64,000 nucleotides of DNA from Cichorium intybus (taxonomy: Eukaryota > Streptophyta > Magnoliopsida > Asterales > Asteraceae): positions 54,402,839 to 54,466,838 of the forward strand of contig CM042012.1 in the NCBI GenBank assembly GCA_023525715.1, read 5' to 3'. Below the pieces are notes generated by a model. The model worked only from the letters and a program-made list of their open reading frames with translations, searched no databases and was not told the DNA's origin. Below, one piece after another: positions 44,331 to 58,560 of the stretch. Numbering within the stretch: position 1 is the first letter of the stretch; each line of letters begins with the position of its first letter. Both the position numbers and the translations under genes were made by a program.

Positions 44331-44818
44331 CATTTGGTCTCATACTCTGATGTTGACTGGTCAGTTGTCCTTTGACACGCCGGTCTACGTCTGGGTTTTG
44401 CGCTTATCTTGGTGAAAATCTTATTTCGTGGTCTTCCAAACGTCAGCACGTCGTTTCTCGGTCTAGTGCTGAAGCTGAGTATCGGGGGGTAGCCAACGTA
44501 GTTGCCGAAACTACATGTCTTGGGAACCTTCTTCTCGAACTTTCCTGCCCTTTGACTAGATCTACGGTTGTCTTTTGTGATAATGTGAGTGCTATGTACT
44601 TAGCTTCTAACCCGGTTAAGCACCAAAGAACCAAACATGTGGAATTAGATTTGCATTTTGTCAGGGAATGTGTTGCTATTGGACAAGTTCGTGTCTTGCA
44701 TGTTCCTTCTGCTCACCAGTTTGCGGATATCTTTATAAAAGGCCTTCCTACACAGCTATTTCTGGATTTTCGAAACAGTTTGAGCATCAGGGAACCTCCC
44801 GCTCAAACTGAGGGGGAG
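44331..44818 (+). pseudogene. C1 RNase H and polypurine tract
   Basis: After a short frameshifted stretch (SYSDVDWS near 44345) the copia RNase H reads STSGFCAYLGENLISWSSKR, SRSSAEAEYRGVANVVAE, CDNVSAMYLASNPVKHQRTK, then ADIFIKGLPT. The frame ends at 44822-44824, just inside the LTR. AACTGAGGGGGAG at 44806-44818 is the polypurine tract. Confidence 0.88.
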
Positions 44819-44972
44819 TGTTAATTATATACATTACGTTATTTAGTTGTATAGGTCTTTTATACACAAATGTATAGTTCAGGGCCCTTTATGTAATTAT
44901 GTATCTCTCTGTAATATATATACCGGTGAATGTTAATGCAAACCCTAAGGGGATATTTTCCACAATCCAACA
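44819..44972 (+). repeat. Right (3') LTR of C1
   Basis: This intact 154-bp LTR starts TGTTAATTATAT and ends CACAATCCAACA. The target duplication ctaat follows at 44973-44977. Confidence 0.93.
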
Positions 44973-44977
44973 CTAAT

Positions 44978-45250
44978 TAGTATGAAGATTGATAGGAGGA
45001 TATAAAACCTCTCTTTTTCTAATATAAAGTTTTAGTTTTAGTTTTTAACAGCCGAAAATTTTAAATTGAATGCTTATAGTTTAGCTATTATATGATTTAA
45101 TTAGCTTTTATATGATTTAATTACCAAACAGATATAGACAAGTGATAGTTCTGTCATTGTTGAGTATTTTGACCTAATTTGTACAATTTTGCATAGCCGA
45201 ATGACATTCTTTTGCTGTCTTCATAAACGGTCTTAAGTAATACAACTAAT
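44978..45250. other. AT-rich spacer
   Basis: No gene or element end is recognised. A 16-bp direct repeat TTATATGATTTAATTA occurs twice near 45085-45125. Confidence 0.5.
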
Positions 45251-45379
45251 ACCTTTACAGTGATTTGATTGCCTTTATACATATTTCGACAAAACCTTTA
45301 CAGTGATTTGATTGCCATTATAGATATTTCGACAAAACCTTTTCGGTGATTTGATTGCCTTTATACATATTTCGACAAA
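45251..45379. repeat. Three tandem 43-bp repeats
   Basis: The unit ACCTTTACAGTGATTTGATT... recurs at 45251, 45294 and 45337 with a few substitutions. It is unrelated by eye to the satellite that begins 73 bases later. Confidence 0.93.
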
Positions 45380-46399
45380 ATTTATTATTTACTAATACTT
45401 ACAATCCATGTAATTTCATTTGGACATACAGTAAGATCGATGTAACAATATTTGAACTCCTACTCTATCAAACATTAGACGTATACGAACTAAATTTGGA
45501 TGCAAATATTTTCACTCACGAAATTCAAAATCGGTAAGTAATCAAAAATTTCATTTCAACGACATACAACATTAAACCAATTCAATTCACCAAATAAACA
45601 AAAACTCTGATTAACATATTATTTGATTAACAAGGACACAAGTTTAATATAACAATAAAAAAACAAAATATACCCAAGAATAGCTGGTTATACAAAATTA
45701 CCATCTTCCCCAACGCTCTAATATAGTCGAGGCTTTTTTTTTTTTTCTTTTTTTCCTTTTCAATTTTCAATTTTCAATTTTTTTAACCAAATAAACCACA
45801 AAAATAATCAAAAAAACACGAGGAAAAATCACCCGAATTTCGAACTCCTACTCTATCAAACATTAGACGTATACGTACTAAATTTCGATGCAAATATTTT
45901 CACTCACGGAATTCAAAATCGGTAAGTAATCAAAAATTTCATTTCAACGACATACAACATTAAACCAATTCAATTCACCAAATAAACAAAAACTCTGATT
46001 AACATATTATTTGATTAACAAGGACACAAGTTTAATATAACAATAAAAAAACAAAATATACCCAAGAATAGCTGGTTTTACAAAATTACCATCTTCCCCA
46101 ACGCTCTAATATAGTCGAGGCTTTTTTTTTCTTTTTTTCCTTTTCAATTTTCAATTTTCAATTTTTTTAACCAAATAAACCACAAAAAAAATCAAAAAAA
46201 CACGAGGAAAAATCACCCGAATTTCAAACTCCTACTCTATCAAACATTAGACGTATACGAACTAAATTTGGATGCAAATATTTTCACTCACGAAATTCAA
46301 AATCGGTAAGTAATCAAAAATTTCATTTCAACGACATACAACATTAAACCAATTCAATTCACCAAATAAACAAAAACTCCGATTAACATATTATTTGAT

Positions 46400-49300
46400 T
46401 AACAAGGACACAAGTTTAATATAACAATAAAAAAACAAAATATACCCAAGAATAGCTGGTTTTACAAAATTACCATCTTCCCCAACGCTCTAATATAGTC
46501 GAGGCTTTTTTTTTTCTTTTTTTCCTTTTCAATTTTCAATTTTCAATTTTTTTAACCAAATAAACCACAAAAATAATCAAAAAAACACGAGGAAAAATCA
46601 CCCGAATTTCGAACTCCTACTCTATCAAACATTAGACGTATACGAACTAAATTTCGATGCAAATATTTTCACTCACGAAATTCAAAATCGGTAAGTAATC
46701 AAAAATTTCATTTCAACGACATACAACATTAAACCAATTCAATTCACCAAATAAACAAAAACTCTGATTAACATATTATTTGATTAACAAGGACACAAGT
46801 TTAATATAACAATAAAAAAACAAAATATACCCAAGAATAGCTGGTTTTACAAAATTACCATCTTCCCCAACGCTCTAATATAGTCGAGGCATTTTTTTTT
46901 TCTTTTTTTCTTTTTCAATTTTCAATTTTCAATTTTTTTAACCAAATAAACCACAAAAATAATCAAAAAAACACGAGGAAAAATCACCCGAATTTCGAAC
47001 TCCTACTCTATCAAACATTAGACGTATACGAACTAAATTTCGATGCAAATATTTTCACTCACGAAATTCAAAATCGGTAAGTAATCAAAAATTTCATTTC
47101 AACGACATACAACATTAAACCAATTCAATTCACCAAATAAACAAAAACTCTGATTAACATATTATTTGATTAACAAGGACACAAGTTTAATATAACAATA
47201 AAAAAACAAAATATACCCAAAAATAGCTGGTTTTACAAAATTACCATCTTCCCCAACGCTCTAATATAGTCGAGGCTTTTTTTTTTTCTTTTTTTCCTTT
47301 TCAATTTTCAATTTTCAATTTTTTTAACCAAATAAACCACAAAAATAATCAAAAAAACACGAGGAAAAATCACCCGAATTTCGAACTCCTACTCTATCAA
47401 ACATTAGACGTATACGAACTAAATTTGGATGCAAATATTTTCACTCACGAAATTCAAAATCGGTAAGTAATCAAAAATTTCATTTCAACGACATACAACA
47501 TTAAACCAATTCAATTCACCAAATAAACAAAAACTCTGATTAACATATTATTTGATTAACAAGGACACAAGTTTAATATAACAATAAAAAAACAAAATAT
47601 ACCCAAGAATAGCTGGTTTTACAAAATTACCATCTTCCCCAACGCTCTAATATAGTCAGAGGCTTTTTTTTTTTTCTTTTTTTCCTTTTTAATTTTCAAT
47701 TTTCAATTTTTTTAACCAAATAAACCACAAAAATAATCAAAAAAACACGAGGAAAAATCACCCGAATTTCGAACTCCTACTCTATCAAACATTAGACGTA
47801 TACGAACTAAATTTCGATGCAAATATTTTCACTCACGAAATTCAAAATCGGTAAGTAATCAAAAATTTCATTTCAACGACATACAACATTAAACCAATTC
47901 AATTCACCAAATAAACAAAAACTCTGATTAACATATTATTTGATTAACAAGGACACAAGTTTAATATAACAATAAAAAAACAAAATATACCCAAGAATAG
48001 CTGGTTTTACAAAATTACCATCTTCCCCAACGCTCTAATATAGTCGAGGCTTTTTTTTTTTTCTTTTTTTCCTTTTCAATTTTCAATTTTCAATTTTTTT
48101 AACCAAATAAACCACAAAAATAATCAAAAAAACACGAGGAAAAATCACCCGAATTTCGAACTCCTACTCTATCAAACATTAGACGTATACGAACTAAATT
48201 TCGATGCAAATATTTTCACTCACGAAATTCAAAATCGGTAAGTAATCAAAAATTTCATTTCAACGACATACAACATTAAACCAATTCAATTCACCAAATA
48301 AACAAAAACTCCGATTAACATATTATTTGATTAACAAGGACACAAGTTTAATATAACAATAAAAAAACAAAATATACCCAAGAATAGCTGGTTTTACAAA
48401 ATTACCATCTTCCCCAACGCTCTAATATAGTCGAGGCTTTTTTTTTTCTTTTTTTCCTTTTCAATTTTCAATTTTCAATTTTTTTAACCAAATAAACCAC
48501 AAAAATAATCAAAAAAACACGAGGAAAAATCACCCGAATTTCGAACTCCTACTCTATCAAACATTAGACGTATACGAACTAAATTTCGATGCAAATATTT
48601 TCACTCACGAAATTCAAAATCGGTAAGTAATCAAAAATTTCATTTCAACGACATACAACATTAAACCAATTCAATTCACCAAATAAACAAAAACTCTGAT
48701 TAACATATTATTTGATTAACAAGGACACAAGTTTAATATAACAATAAAAAAACAAAATATACCCAAGAATAGCTGGTTTTACAAAATTACCGTCTTCCCC
48801 AACGCTCTAATATAGTCGAGGCTTTTTTTTTTTCTTTTTTTCCTTTTCAATTTTCAATTTTCAATTTTTTTAACCAAATAAACCACAAAAATAATCAAAA
48901 AAACACGAGGAAAAATCACCCGAATTTCGAACTCCTACTCTATCAAACATTAGACGTATACGAACTAAATTTCGATGCAAATATTTTCACTCACGAAATT
49001 CAAAATCGGTAAGTAATCAAAAATTTCATTTCAACGACATACAACATTAAACCAATTCAATTCACCAAATAAACAAAAACTCTGATTAACATATTATTTG
49101 ATTAACAAGGACACAAGTTTAATATAACAATAAAAAAACAAAATATACCCAAGAATAGCTGGTTTTACAAAATTACCATCTTCCCCAACGCTCTAATATA
49201 GTCGAGGCTTTTTTTTTTCTTTTTTTCCTTTTCAATTTTCAATTTTCAATTTTTTTAACCAAATAAACCACAAAAATAATCAAAAAAACACGAGGAAAAA

Positions 49301-52300
49301 TCACCCGAATTTCGAACTCCTACTCTATCAAACATTAGACGTATACGAACTAAATTTGGATGCAAATATTTTCACTCACGAAATTCAAAATCGGTAAGTA
49401 ATCAAAAATTTCATTTCAACGACATACAACATTAAACCAATTCAATTCACCAAATAAACAAAAACTCCGATTAACATATTATTTGATTAACAAGGACACA
49501 AGTTTAATATAACAATAAAAAAACAAAATACACCCAAGAATAGCTGGTTTTACAAAATTACCGTCTTCCCCAACGCTCTAATATAGTCGAGGCTTTTTTT
49601 TTTTCTTTTTTTCCTTTTCAATTTTCAATTTTCAATTTTTTTAACCAAATAAACCACAAAAATAATCAAAAAAACACGAGGAAAAATCACCCGAATTTCG
49701 AACTCCTACTCTATCAAACATTAGACGTATACGAACTAAATTTCGATGCAAATATTTTCACTCACGAAATTCAAAATCGGTAAGTAATCAAAAATTTCAT
49801 TTCAACGACATACAACATTAAACCAATTCAATTCACCAAATAAACAAAAACTCTGATTAACATATTATTTGATTAACAAGGACACAAGTTTAATATAACA
49901 ATAAAAAAACAAAATATACCCAAGAATAGCTGGTTTTACAAAATTACCATCTTCCCCAACGCTCTAATATAGTCGAGGCTTTTTTTTTTTTCTTTTTTTC
50001 CTTTTCAATTTTCAATTTTCAATTTTTTTAACCAAATAAACCACAAAAAAAATCAAAAAAACACGAGGAAAAATCACCCGAATTTCGAACTCCTACTCTA
50101 TCAAACATTAGACGTATACGAACTAAATTTCGATGCAAATATTTTCACTCACGAAATTCAAAATCGGTAAGTAATCAAAAATTTCATTTCAACGACATAC
50201 AACATTAAACCAATTCAATTCACCAAATAAACAAAAACTCCGATTAACATATTATTTGATTAACAAGGACACAAGTTTAATATAACAATAAAAAAACAAA
50301 ATATACCCAAGAATAGCTGGTTTTACAAAATTACCATCTTCCCCAACGCTCTAATATAGTCGAGGCTTTTTTTTTTCTTTTTTTCCTTTTCAATTTTCAA
50401 TTTTCAATTTTTTTAACCAAATAAACCACAAAAATAATCAAAAAAACACGAGGAAAAATCACCCGAATTTCGAACTCCTACTCTATCAAACATTAGACGT
50501 ATACGAACTAAATTTCGATGCAAATATTTTCACTCACGAAATTCAAAATCGGTAAGTAATCAAAAATTTCATTTCAACGACATACAACATTAAACCAATT
50601 CAATTCACCAAATAAACAAAAACTCTGATTAACATATTATTTGATTAACAAGGACACAAGTTTAATATAACAATAAAAAAACAAAATATACCCAAGAATA
50701 GCTGGTTTTACAAAATTACCATCTTCCCCAACGCTCTAATATAGTCGAGGCATTTTTTTTTTTCTTTTTTTCTTTTTCAATTTTCAATTTTCAATTTTTT
50801 TAACCAAATAAACCACAAAAATAATCAAAAAAACACGAGGAAAAATCACCCGAATTTCGAACTCCTACTCTATCAAACATTAGACGTATACGAACTAAAT
50901 TTCGATGCAAATATTTTCACTCACGAAATTCAAAATCGGTAAGTAATCAAAAATTTCATTTCAACGACATACAACATTAAACCAATTCAATTCACCAAAT
51001 AAACAAAAACTCTGATTAACATATTATTTGATTAACAAGGACACAAGTTTAATATAACAATAAAAAAACAAAATATACCCAAAAATAGCTGGTTTTACAA
51101 AATTACCATCTTCCCCAACGCTCTAATATAGTCGAGGCTTTTTTTTTTTCTTTTTTTCCTTTTCAATTTTCAATTTTCAATTTTTTTAACCAAATAAACC
51201 ACAAAAATAATCAAAAAAACACGAGGAAAAATCACCCGAATTTCGAACTCCTACTCTATCAAACATTAGACGTATACGAACTAAATTTGGATGCAAATAT
51301 TTTCACTCACGAAATTCAAAATCGGTAAGTAATCAAAAATTTCATTTCAACGACATACAACATTAAACCAATTCAATTCACCAAATAAACAAAAACTCTG
51401 ATTAACATATTATTTGATTAACAAGGACACAAGTTTAATATAACAATAAAAAAACAAAATATACCCAAGAATAGCTGGTTTTACAAAATTACCATCTTCC
51501 CCAACGCTCTAATATAGTCAGAGGCTTTTTTTTTTTTCTTTTTTTCCTTTTTAATTTTCAATTTTCAATTTTTTTAACCAAATAAACCACAAAAATAATC
51601 AAAAAAACACGAGGAAAAATCACCCGAATTTCGAACTCCTACTCTATCAAACATTAGACGTATACGAACTAAATTTCGATGCAAATATTTTCACTCACGA
51701 AATTCAAAATCGGTAAGTAATCAAAAATTTCATTTCAACGACATACAACATTAAACCAATTCAATTCACCAAATAAACAAAAACTCTGATTAACATATTA
51801 TTTGATTAACAAGGACACAAGTTTAATATAACAATAAAAAAACAAAATATACCCAAGAATAGCTGGTTTTACAAAATTACCATCTTCCCCAACGCTCTAA
51901 TATAGTCGAGGCTTTTTTTTTTTCTTTTTTTCCTTTTCAATTTTCAATTTTCAATTTTTTTAACCAAATAAACCACAAAAATAATCAAAAAAACACGAGG
52001 AAAAATCACCCGAATTTCGAACTCCTACTCTATCAAACATTAGACGTATACGAACTAAATTTCGATGCAAATATTTTCACTCACGAAATTCAAAATCGGT
52101 AAGTAATCAAAAATTTCATTTCAACGACATACAACATTAAACCAATTCAATTCACCAAATAAACAAAAACTCCGATTAACATATTATTTGATTAACAAGG
52201 ACACAAGTTTAATATAACAATAAAAAAACAAAATATACCCAAGAATAGCTGGTTTTACAAAATTACCATCTTCCCCAACGCTCTAATATAGTCGAGGCTT

Positions 52301-54050
52301 TTTTTTTTCTTTTTTTCCTTTTCAATTTTCAATTTTCAATTTTTTTAACCAAATAAACCACAAAAATAATCAAAAAAACACGAGGAAAAATCACCCGAAT
52401 TTCGAACTCCTACTCTATCAAACATTAGACGTATACGAACTAAATTTCGATGCAAATATTTTCACTCACGAAATTCAAAATCGGTAAGTAATCAAAAATT
52501 TCATTTCAACGACATACAACATTAAACCAATTCAATTCACCAAATAAACAAAAACTCTGATTAACATATTATTTGATTAACAAGGACACAAGTTTAATAT
52601 AACAATAAAAAAACAAAATATACCCAAGAATAGCTGGTTTTACAAAATTACCGTCTTCCCCAACGCTCTAATATAGTCGAGGCTTTTTTTTTTTCTTTTT
52701 TTCCTTTTCAATTTTCAATTTTCAATTTTTTTAACCAAATAAACCACAAAAATAATCAAAAAAACACGAGGAAAAATCACCCGAATTTCGAACTCCTACT
52801 CTATCAAACATTAGACGTATACGAACTAAATTTCGATGCAAATATTTTCACTCACGAAATTCAAAATCGGTAAGTAATCAAAAATTTCATTTCAACGACA
52901 TACAACATTAAACCAATTCAATTCACCAAATAAACAAAAACTCTGATTAACATATTATTTGATTAACAAGGACACAAGTTTAATATAACAATAAAAAAAC
53001 AAAATATACCCAAGAATAGCTGGTTTTACAAAATTACCATCTTCCCCAACGCTCTAATATAGTCGAGGCTTTTTTTTTTCTTTTTTTCCTTTTCAATTTT
53101 CAATTTTCAATTTTTTTAACCAAATAAACCACAAAAATAATCAAAAAAACACGAGGAAAAATCACCCGAATTTCGAACTCCTACTCTATCAAACATTAGA
53201 CGTATACGAACTAAATTTCGATGCAAATATTTTCACTCACGAAATTCAAAATCGGTAAGTAATCAAAAATTTCATTTCAACGACATACAACATTAAACCA
53301 ATTCAATTCACCAAATAAACAAAAACTCCGATTAACATATTATTTGATTAACAAGGACACAAGTTTAATATAACAATAAAAAAACAAAATATACCCAAGA
53401 ATAGCTGGTTTTACAAAATTACCGTCTTCCCCAACGCTCTAATATAGTCGAGGCTTTTTTTTTTTCTTTTTTTCCTTTTCAATTTTCAATTTTCAATTTT
53501 TTTAACCAAATAAACCACAAAAATAATCAAAAAAACACGAGGAAAAATCACCCGAATTTCGAACTCCTACTCTATCAAACATTAGACGTATACGAACTAA
53601 ATTTCGATGCAAATATTTTCACTCACGAAATTCAAAATCGGTAAGTAATCAAAAATTTCATTTCAACGACATACAACATTAAACCAATTCAATTCACCAA
53701 ATAAACAAAAACTCTTATTAACATATTATTTGATTAACAAGGACACAAGTTTAATATAACAATAAAAAAACAAAATATACCCAAGAATAGCTGGTTTTAC
53801 AAAATTACCATCTTCCCCAACGCTCTAATATAGTCGAGGCTTTTTTTTTTCTTTTTTTCCTTTTCAATTTTCAATTTTCAATTTTTTTAACCAAATAAAC
53901 CACAAAAATAATCAAAAAAACACGAGGAAAAATCACCCGAATTTCGAACTCCTACTCTATCAAACATTAGACGTATACGAACTAAATTTCGATGCAAATA
54001 TTTTCACTCACGAAATTCAAAATCGGTAAGTAATCAAAAATTTCATTTCA
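46400..54050. repeat. Ten-monomer higher-order repeat, two copies
   Basis: The block at about 46.4-50.2 kb is repeated at about 50.2-54.05 kb, offset 3860-3862. Matching private variants are GGCATTTT in the T-run (46888/50750), CCCAAAAATAG (47218/51079), TTGGATGC (47427/51287), TCAGAGGC with TTTTTAATT (47657/51519), and ACCGTCTTCC (48791/52651 and 49561/53421). A few single-copy differences show the copies have begun to diverge. Confidence 0.85.
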
Positions 54051-56599
54051 ACGACATACACCATTAAACCAATTCAATTCACCAAATAAACAAAAACTCC
54101 GATTAACATATTATTTGATTAACAAGGACACAAGTTTAATATAACAATAAAAAAACAAAATATACCCAAGAATAGCTGGTTTTACAAAATTACCATCTTC
54201 CCCAACGCTCTAATATAGTCGAGGCTTTTTTTTTTCTTTTTTTCCTTTTCAATTTTCAATTTTCAATTTTTTTAACCAAATAAACCACAAAAATAATCAA
54301 AAAAACACGAGGAAAAATCACCCGAATTTCGAACTCCTACTCTATCAAACATTAGACGTATACGAACTAAATTTCGATGCAAATATTTTCACTCACGAAA
54401 TTCAAAATCGGTAAGTAATCAAAAATTTCATTTCAACGACATACAACATTAAACCAATTCAATTCACCAAATAAACAAAAACTCTGATTAACATATTATT
54501 TGATTAACAAGGACACAAGTTTAATATAACAATAAAAAAACAAAATATACCCAAGAATAGCTGGTTTTACAAAATTACCATCTTCCCCAACGCTCTAATA
54601 TAGTCGAGGCTTTTTTTTTTCTTTTTTTCCTTTTCAATTTTCAATTTTCAATTTTTTTAACCAAATAAACCACAAAAATAATCAAAAAAACACGAGGAAA
54701 AATCACCCGAATTTCGAACTCCTACTCTATCAAACATTAGACGTATACGAACTAAATTTGGATGCAAATATTTTCACTCACGAAATTCAAAATCGGTAAG
54801 TAATCAAAAATTTCATTTCAACGACATACAACATTAAACCAATTCAATTCACCAAATAAACAAAAACTCTGATTAACATATTATTTGATTAACAAGGACA
54901 CAAGTTTAATATAACAATAAAAAAACAAAATATACCCAAGAATAGCTGGTTTTACAAAATTACCATCTTCCCCAACGCTCTAATATAGTCGAGGCTTTTT
55001 TTTTTCTTTTTTTCCTTTTTAATTTTCAATTTTCAATTTTTTTAACCAAATAAACCACAAAAATAATCAAAAAAACACGAGGAAAAATCACCCGAATTTC
55101 GAACTCCTACTCTATCAAACATTAGACGTATACGAACTAAATTTCGATGCAAATATTTTCACTCACGAAATTCAAAATCGGTAAGTAATCAAAAATTTCA
55201 TTTCAACGACATACAACATTAAACCAATTCAATTCACCAAATAAACAAAAACTCTGATTAACATATTATTTGATTAACAAGGACACAAGTTTAATATAAC
55301 AATAAAAAAACAAAATATACCCAAGAATAGCTGGTTTTACAAAATTACCATCTTCCCCAACGCTCTAATATAGTCGAGGCTTTTTTTTTTTCTTTTTTTC
55401 CTTTTCAATTTTCAATTTTCAATTTTTTTAACCAAATAAACCACAAAAATAATCAAAAAAACACGAGGAAAAATCACCCGAATTTCGAACTCCTACACTA
55501 TCAAACATTAGACGTATACGAACTAAATTTCGATGCAAATATTTTTACTCACGAAATTCAAAATCGGTAAGTAATCAAAAATTTCATTTCAACGACATAC
55601 AACATTAAACCAATTCAATTCACCAAATAAACAAAAACTCTGATTAACATATTATTTGATTAACAAGGACACAAGTTTAATATAACAATAAAAAAACAAA
55701 ATATACCCAAGAATAGCTGGTTTTACAAAATTACCATCTTCCCCAACGCTCTAATATAGTCAGAGGCTTTTTTTTTTCTTTCTTTTTTTCCTTTTTAATT
55801 TTCAATTTTCAATTTTTTTAACCAAATAAACCACAAAAATAATCAAAAAAACACGAGGAAAAATCACCCGAATTTCGAACTCCTACTCTATCAAACATTA
55901 GACGTATACGAACTAAATTTGGATGCAAATATTTTCACTCACGAAATTCAAAATCGGTAAGTAATCAAAAATTTCATTTCAACGACATACAACATTAAAC
56001 CAATTCAATTCACCAAATAAACAAAAACTCTGATTAACATATTATTTGATTAACAAGGACACAAGTTTAATATAACAATAAAAAAACAAAATATACCCAA
56101 GAATAGCTGGTTTTACAAAATTACCATCTTCCCCAACGCTCTAATATAGTCAGAGGCTTTTTTTTTTTCTTTTTTTCCTTTTCAATTTTCAATTTTCAAT
56201 TTTTTTAACCAAATAAACCACAAAAATAATCAAAAAAACACGAGGAAAAATCACCCGAATTTCGAACTCCTACTCTATCAAACATTAGACGTATAGGAAC
56301 TAAATTTCGATGCAAATATTTTCACTCACGAAATTCAAAATCGGTAAGTAATCAAAAATTTCATTTCAACGACATACAACATTAAACCAATTCAATTCAC
56401 CAAATAAACAAAAACTCTGATTAACATATTATTTGATTAACAAGGACACAAGTTTAATATAACAATAAAAAAACAAAATATACCCAAGAATAGCTGGTTT
56501 TACAAAATTACCATCTTCCCCAACGCTCTAATATAGTCGAGGCTTTTTTTTTTCTTTTTTTCCTTTTCAATTTTCAATTTTCAATTTTTTTAACCAAAT

Positions 56600-58560
56600 A
56601 AACCACAAAAAAAATCAAAAAAACACGAGGAAAAATCACCCGAATTTCAAACTCCTACTCTATCAAACATTAGACGTATACGAACTAAATTTGGATGCAA
56701 ATATTTTCACTCACGAAATTCAAAATCGGTAAGTAATCAAAAATTTCATTTCAACGACATACAACATTAAACCAATTCAATTCACCAAATAAACAAAAAC
56801 TCCGATTAACATATTATTTGATTAACAAGGACATAAGTTTAATATAACAATAAAAAAACAAAATATACCCAAGAATAGCTGGTTTTACAAAATTACCATC
56901 TTCCCCAACGCTCTAATATAGTCGAGGCTTTTTTTTTTCTTTTTTTCCTTTTCAATTTTCAATTTTCAATTTTTTTAACCAAATAAACCACAAAAATAAT
57001 CAAAAAAACACGAGGAAAAATCACCCGAATTTCGAACTCCTACTCTATCAAACATTAGACGTATACGAACTAAATTTCGATGCAAATATTTTCACTCACG
57101 AAATTCAAAATCGGTAAGTAATCAAAAATTTCATTTCAACGACATACAACATTAAACCAATTCAATTCACCAAATAAACAAAAACTCTGATTAACATATT
57201 ATTTGATTAACAAGGACACAAGTTTAATATAACAATAAAAAAACAAAATATACCCAAGAATAGCTGGTTTTACAAAATTACCATCTTCCCCAACGCTCTA
57301 ATATAGTCGAGGCATTTTTTTTTCTTTTTTTCCTTTTCAATTTTCAATTTTCAATTTTTTTAACCAAATAAACCACAAAAATAATCAAAAAAACACGAGG
57401 AAAAATCACCCGAATTTCGAACTCCTACTCTATCAAACATTAGACGTATACGAACTAAATTTCGATGCAAATATTTTCACTCACGAAATTCAAAATCGGT
57501 AAGTAATCAAAAATTTCATTTCAACGACATACAACATTAAACCAATTCAATTCACCAAATAAACAAAAACTCTGATTAACATATTATTTGATTAACAAGG
57601 ACACAAGTTTAATATAACAATAAAAAAACAAAATATACCCAAGAATAGCTGGTTTTACAAAATTACCATCTTCCCCAACGCTCTAATATAGTCGAGGCTT
57701 TTTTTTTTCTTTTTTTCCTTTTCAATTTTCAATTTTCAATTTTTTTAACCAAATAAACCACAAAAAAAATCAAAAAAACACGAGGAAAAATCACCCGAAT
57801 TTCAAACTCCTACTCTATCAAACATTAGACGTATACGAACTAAATTTGGATGCAAATATTTTCACTCACGAAATTCAAAATCGGTAAGTAATCAAAAATT
57901 TCATTTCAACGACATACAACATTAAACCAATTCAATTCACCAAATAAACAAAAACTCCGATTAACATATTATTTGATTAACAAGGACATAAGTTTAATAT
58001 AACAATAAAAAAACAAAAAATACCCAAGAATAGCTGGTTTTACAAAATTACCATCTTCCCCAACGCTCTAATATAGTCGAGGCTTTTTTTTTTCTTTTTT
58101 TCCTTTTCAATTTTCAATTTTCAATTTTTTTAACCAAATAAACCACAAAAATAATCAAAAAAACACGAGGAAAAATCACCCGAATTTCGAACTCCTACTC
58201 TATCAAACATTAGACGTATACGAACTAAATTTCGATGCAAATATTTTCACTCACGAAATTCAAAATCGGTAAGTAATCAAAAATTTCATTTCAACGACAT
58301 ACAACATTAAACCAATTCAATTCACCAAATAAACAAAAACTCTGATTAACATATTATTTGATTAACAAGGACACAAGTTTAATATAACAATAAAAAAACA
58401 AAATATACCCAAGAATAGCTGGTTTTACAAAATTACCATCTTCCCCAACGCTCTAATATAGTCGAGGCATTTTTTTTTCTTTTTTTCCTTTTCAATTTTC
58501 AATTTTCAATTTTTTTAACCAAATAAACCACAAAAATAATCAAAAAAACACGAGGAAAAA
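56600..58560. repeat. Three-monomer repeat within the satellite
   Basis: The variant set CACAAAAAAAATC, TTTCAAACTCC, GGACATAAG and GGCATTTT recurs at 56607/57761, 56648/57803, 56832/57987 and 57313/58468, an offset of about 1155 bp (three monomers). Confidence 0.82.

Larger units (their letters stand above)
20402..44972 (+). mobile_element. Ty1/copia element 'C1' (Ale/Retrofit-like), heavily nested
   Basis: The outermost element of the second nest. The left LTR starts TGTTAATTATAT at 20402 and ends CCAACA at 25006, interrupted by the CACTA insertion. The right LTR is 44819-44972 (154 bp). The target duplication ctaat flanks both sides (20397-20401 and 44973-44977), which proves the two halves belong together across 24 kb. 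Interior order on the plus strand is primer site, gag (25321), G3/G4 nest (26329-41647), protease, integrase, RT, RNase H, PPT. The LTRs differ at about 5% of sites, and many stops and frameshifts are present. Short LTRs and RT text of the LSSEFAMIDLG type suggest the Ale/Retrofit lineage, a family-level guess. Confidence 0.92.

Noticed and set aside
45355..45537. 60-codon ORF at the start of the satellite
   Set aside because: It spans spacer and first monomer; it is not preserved in the other monomers.
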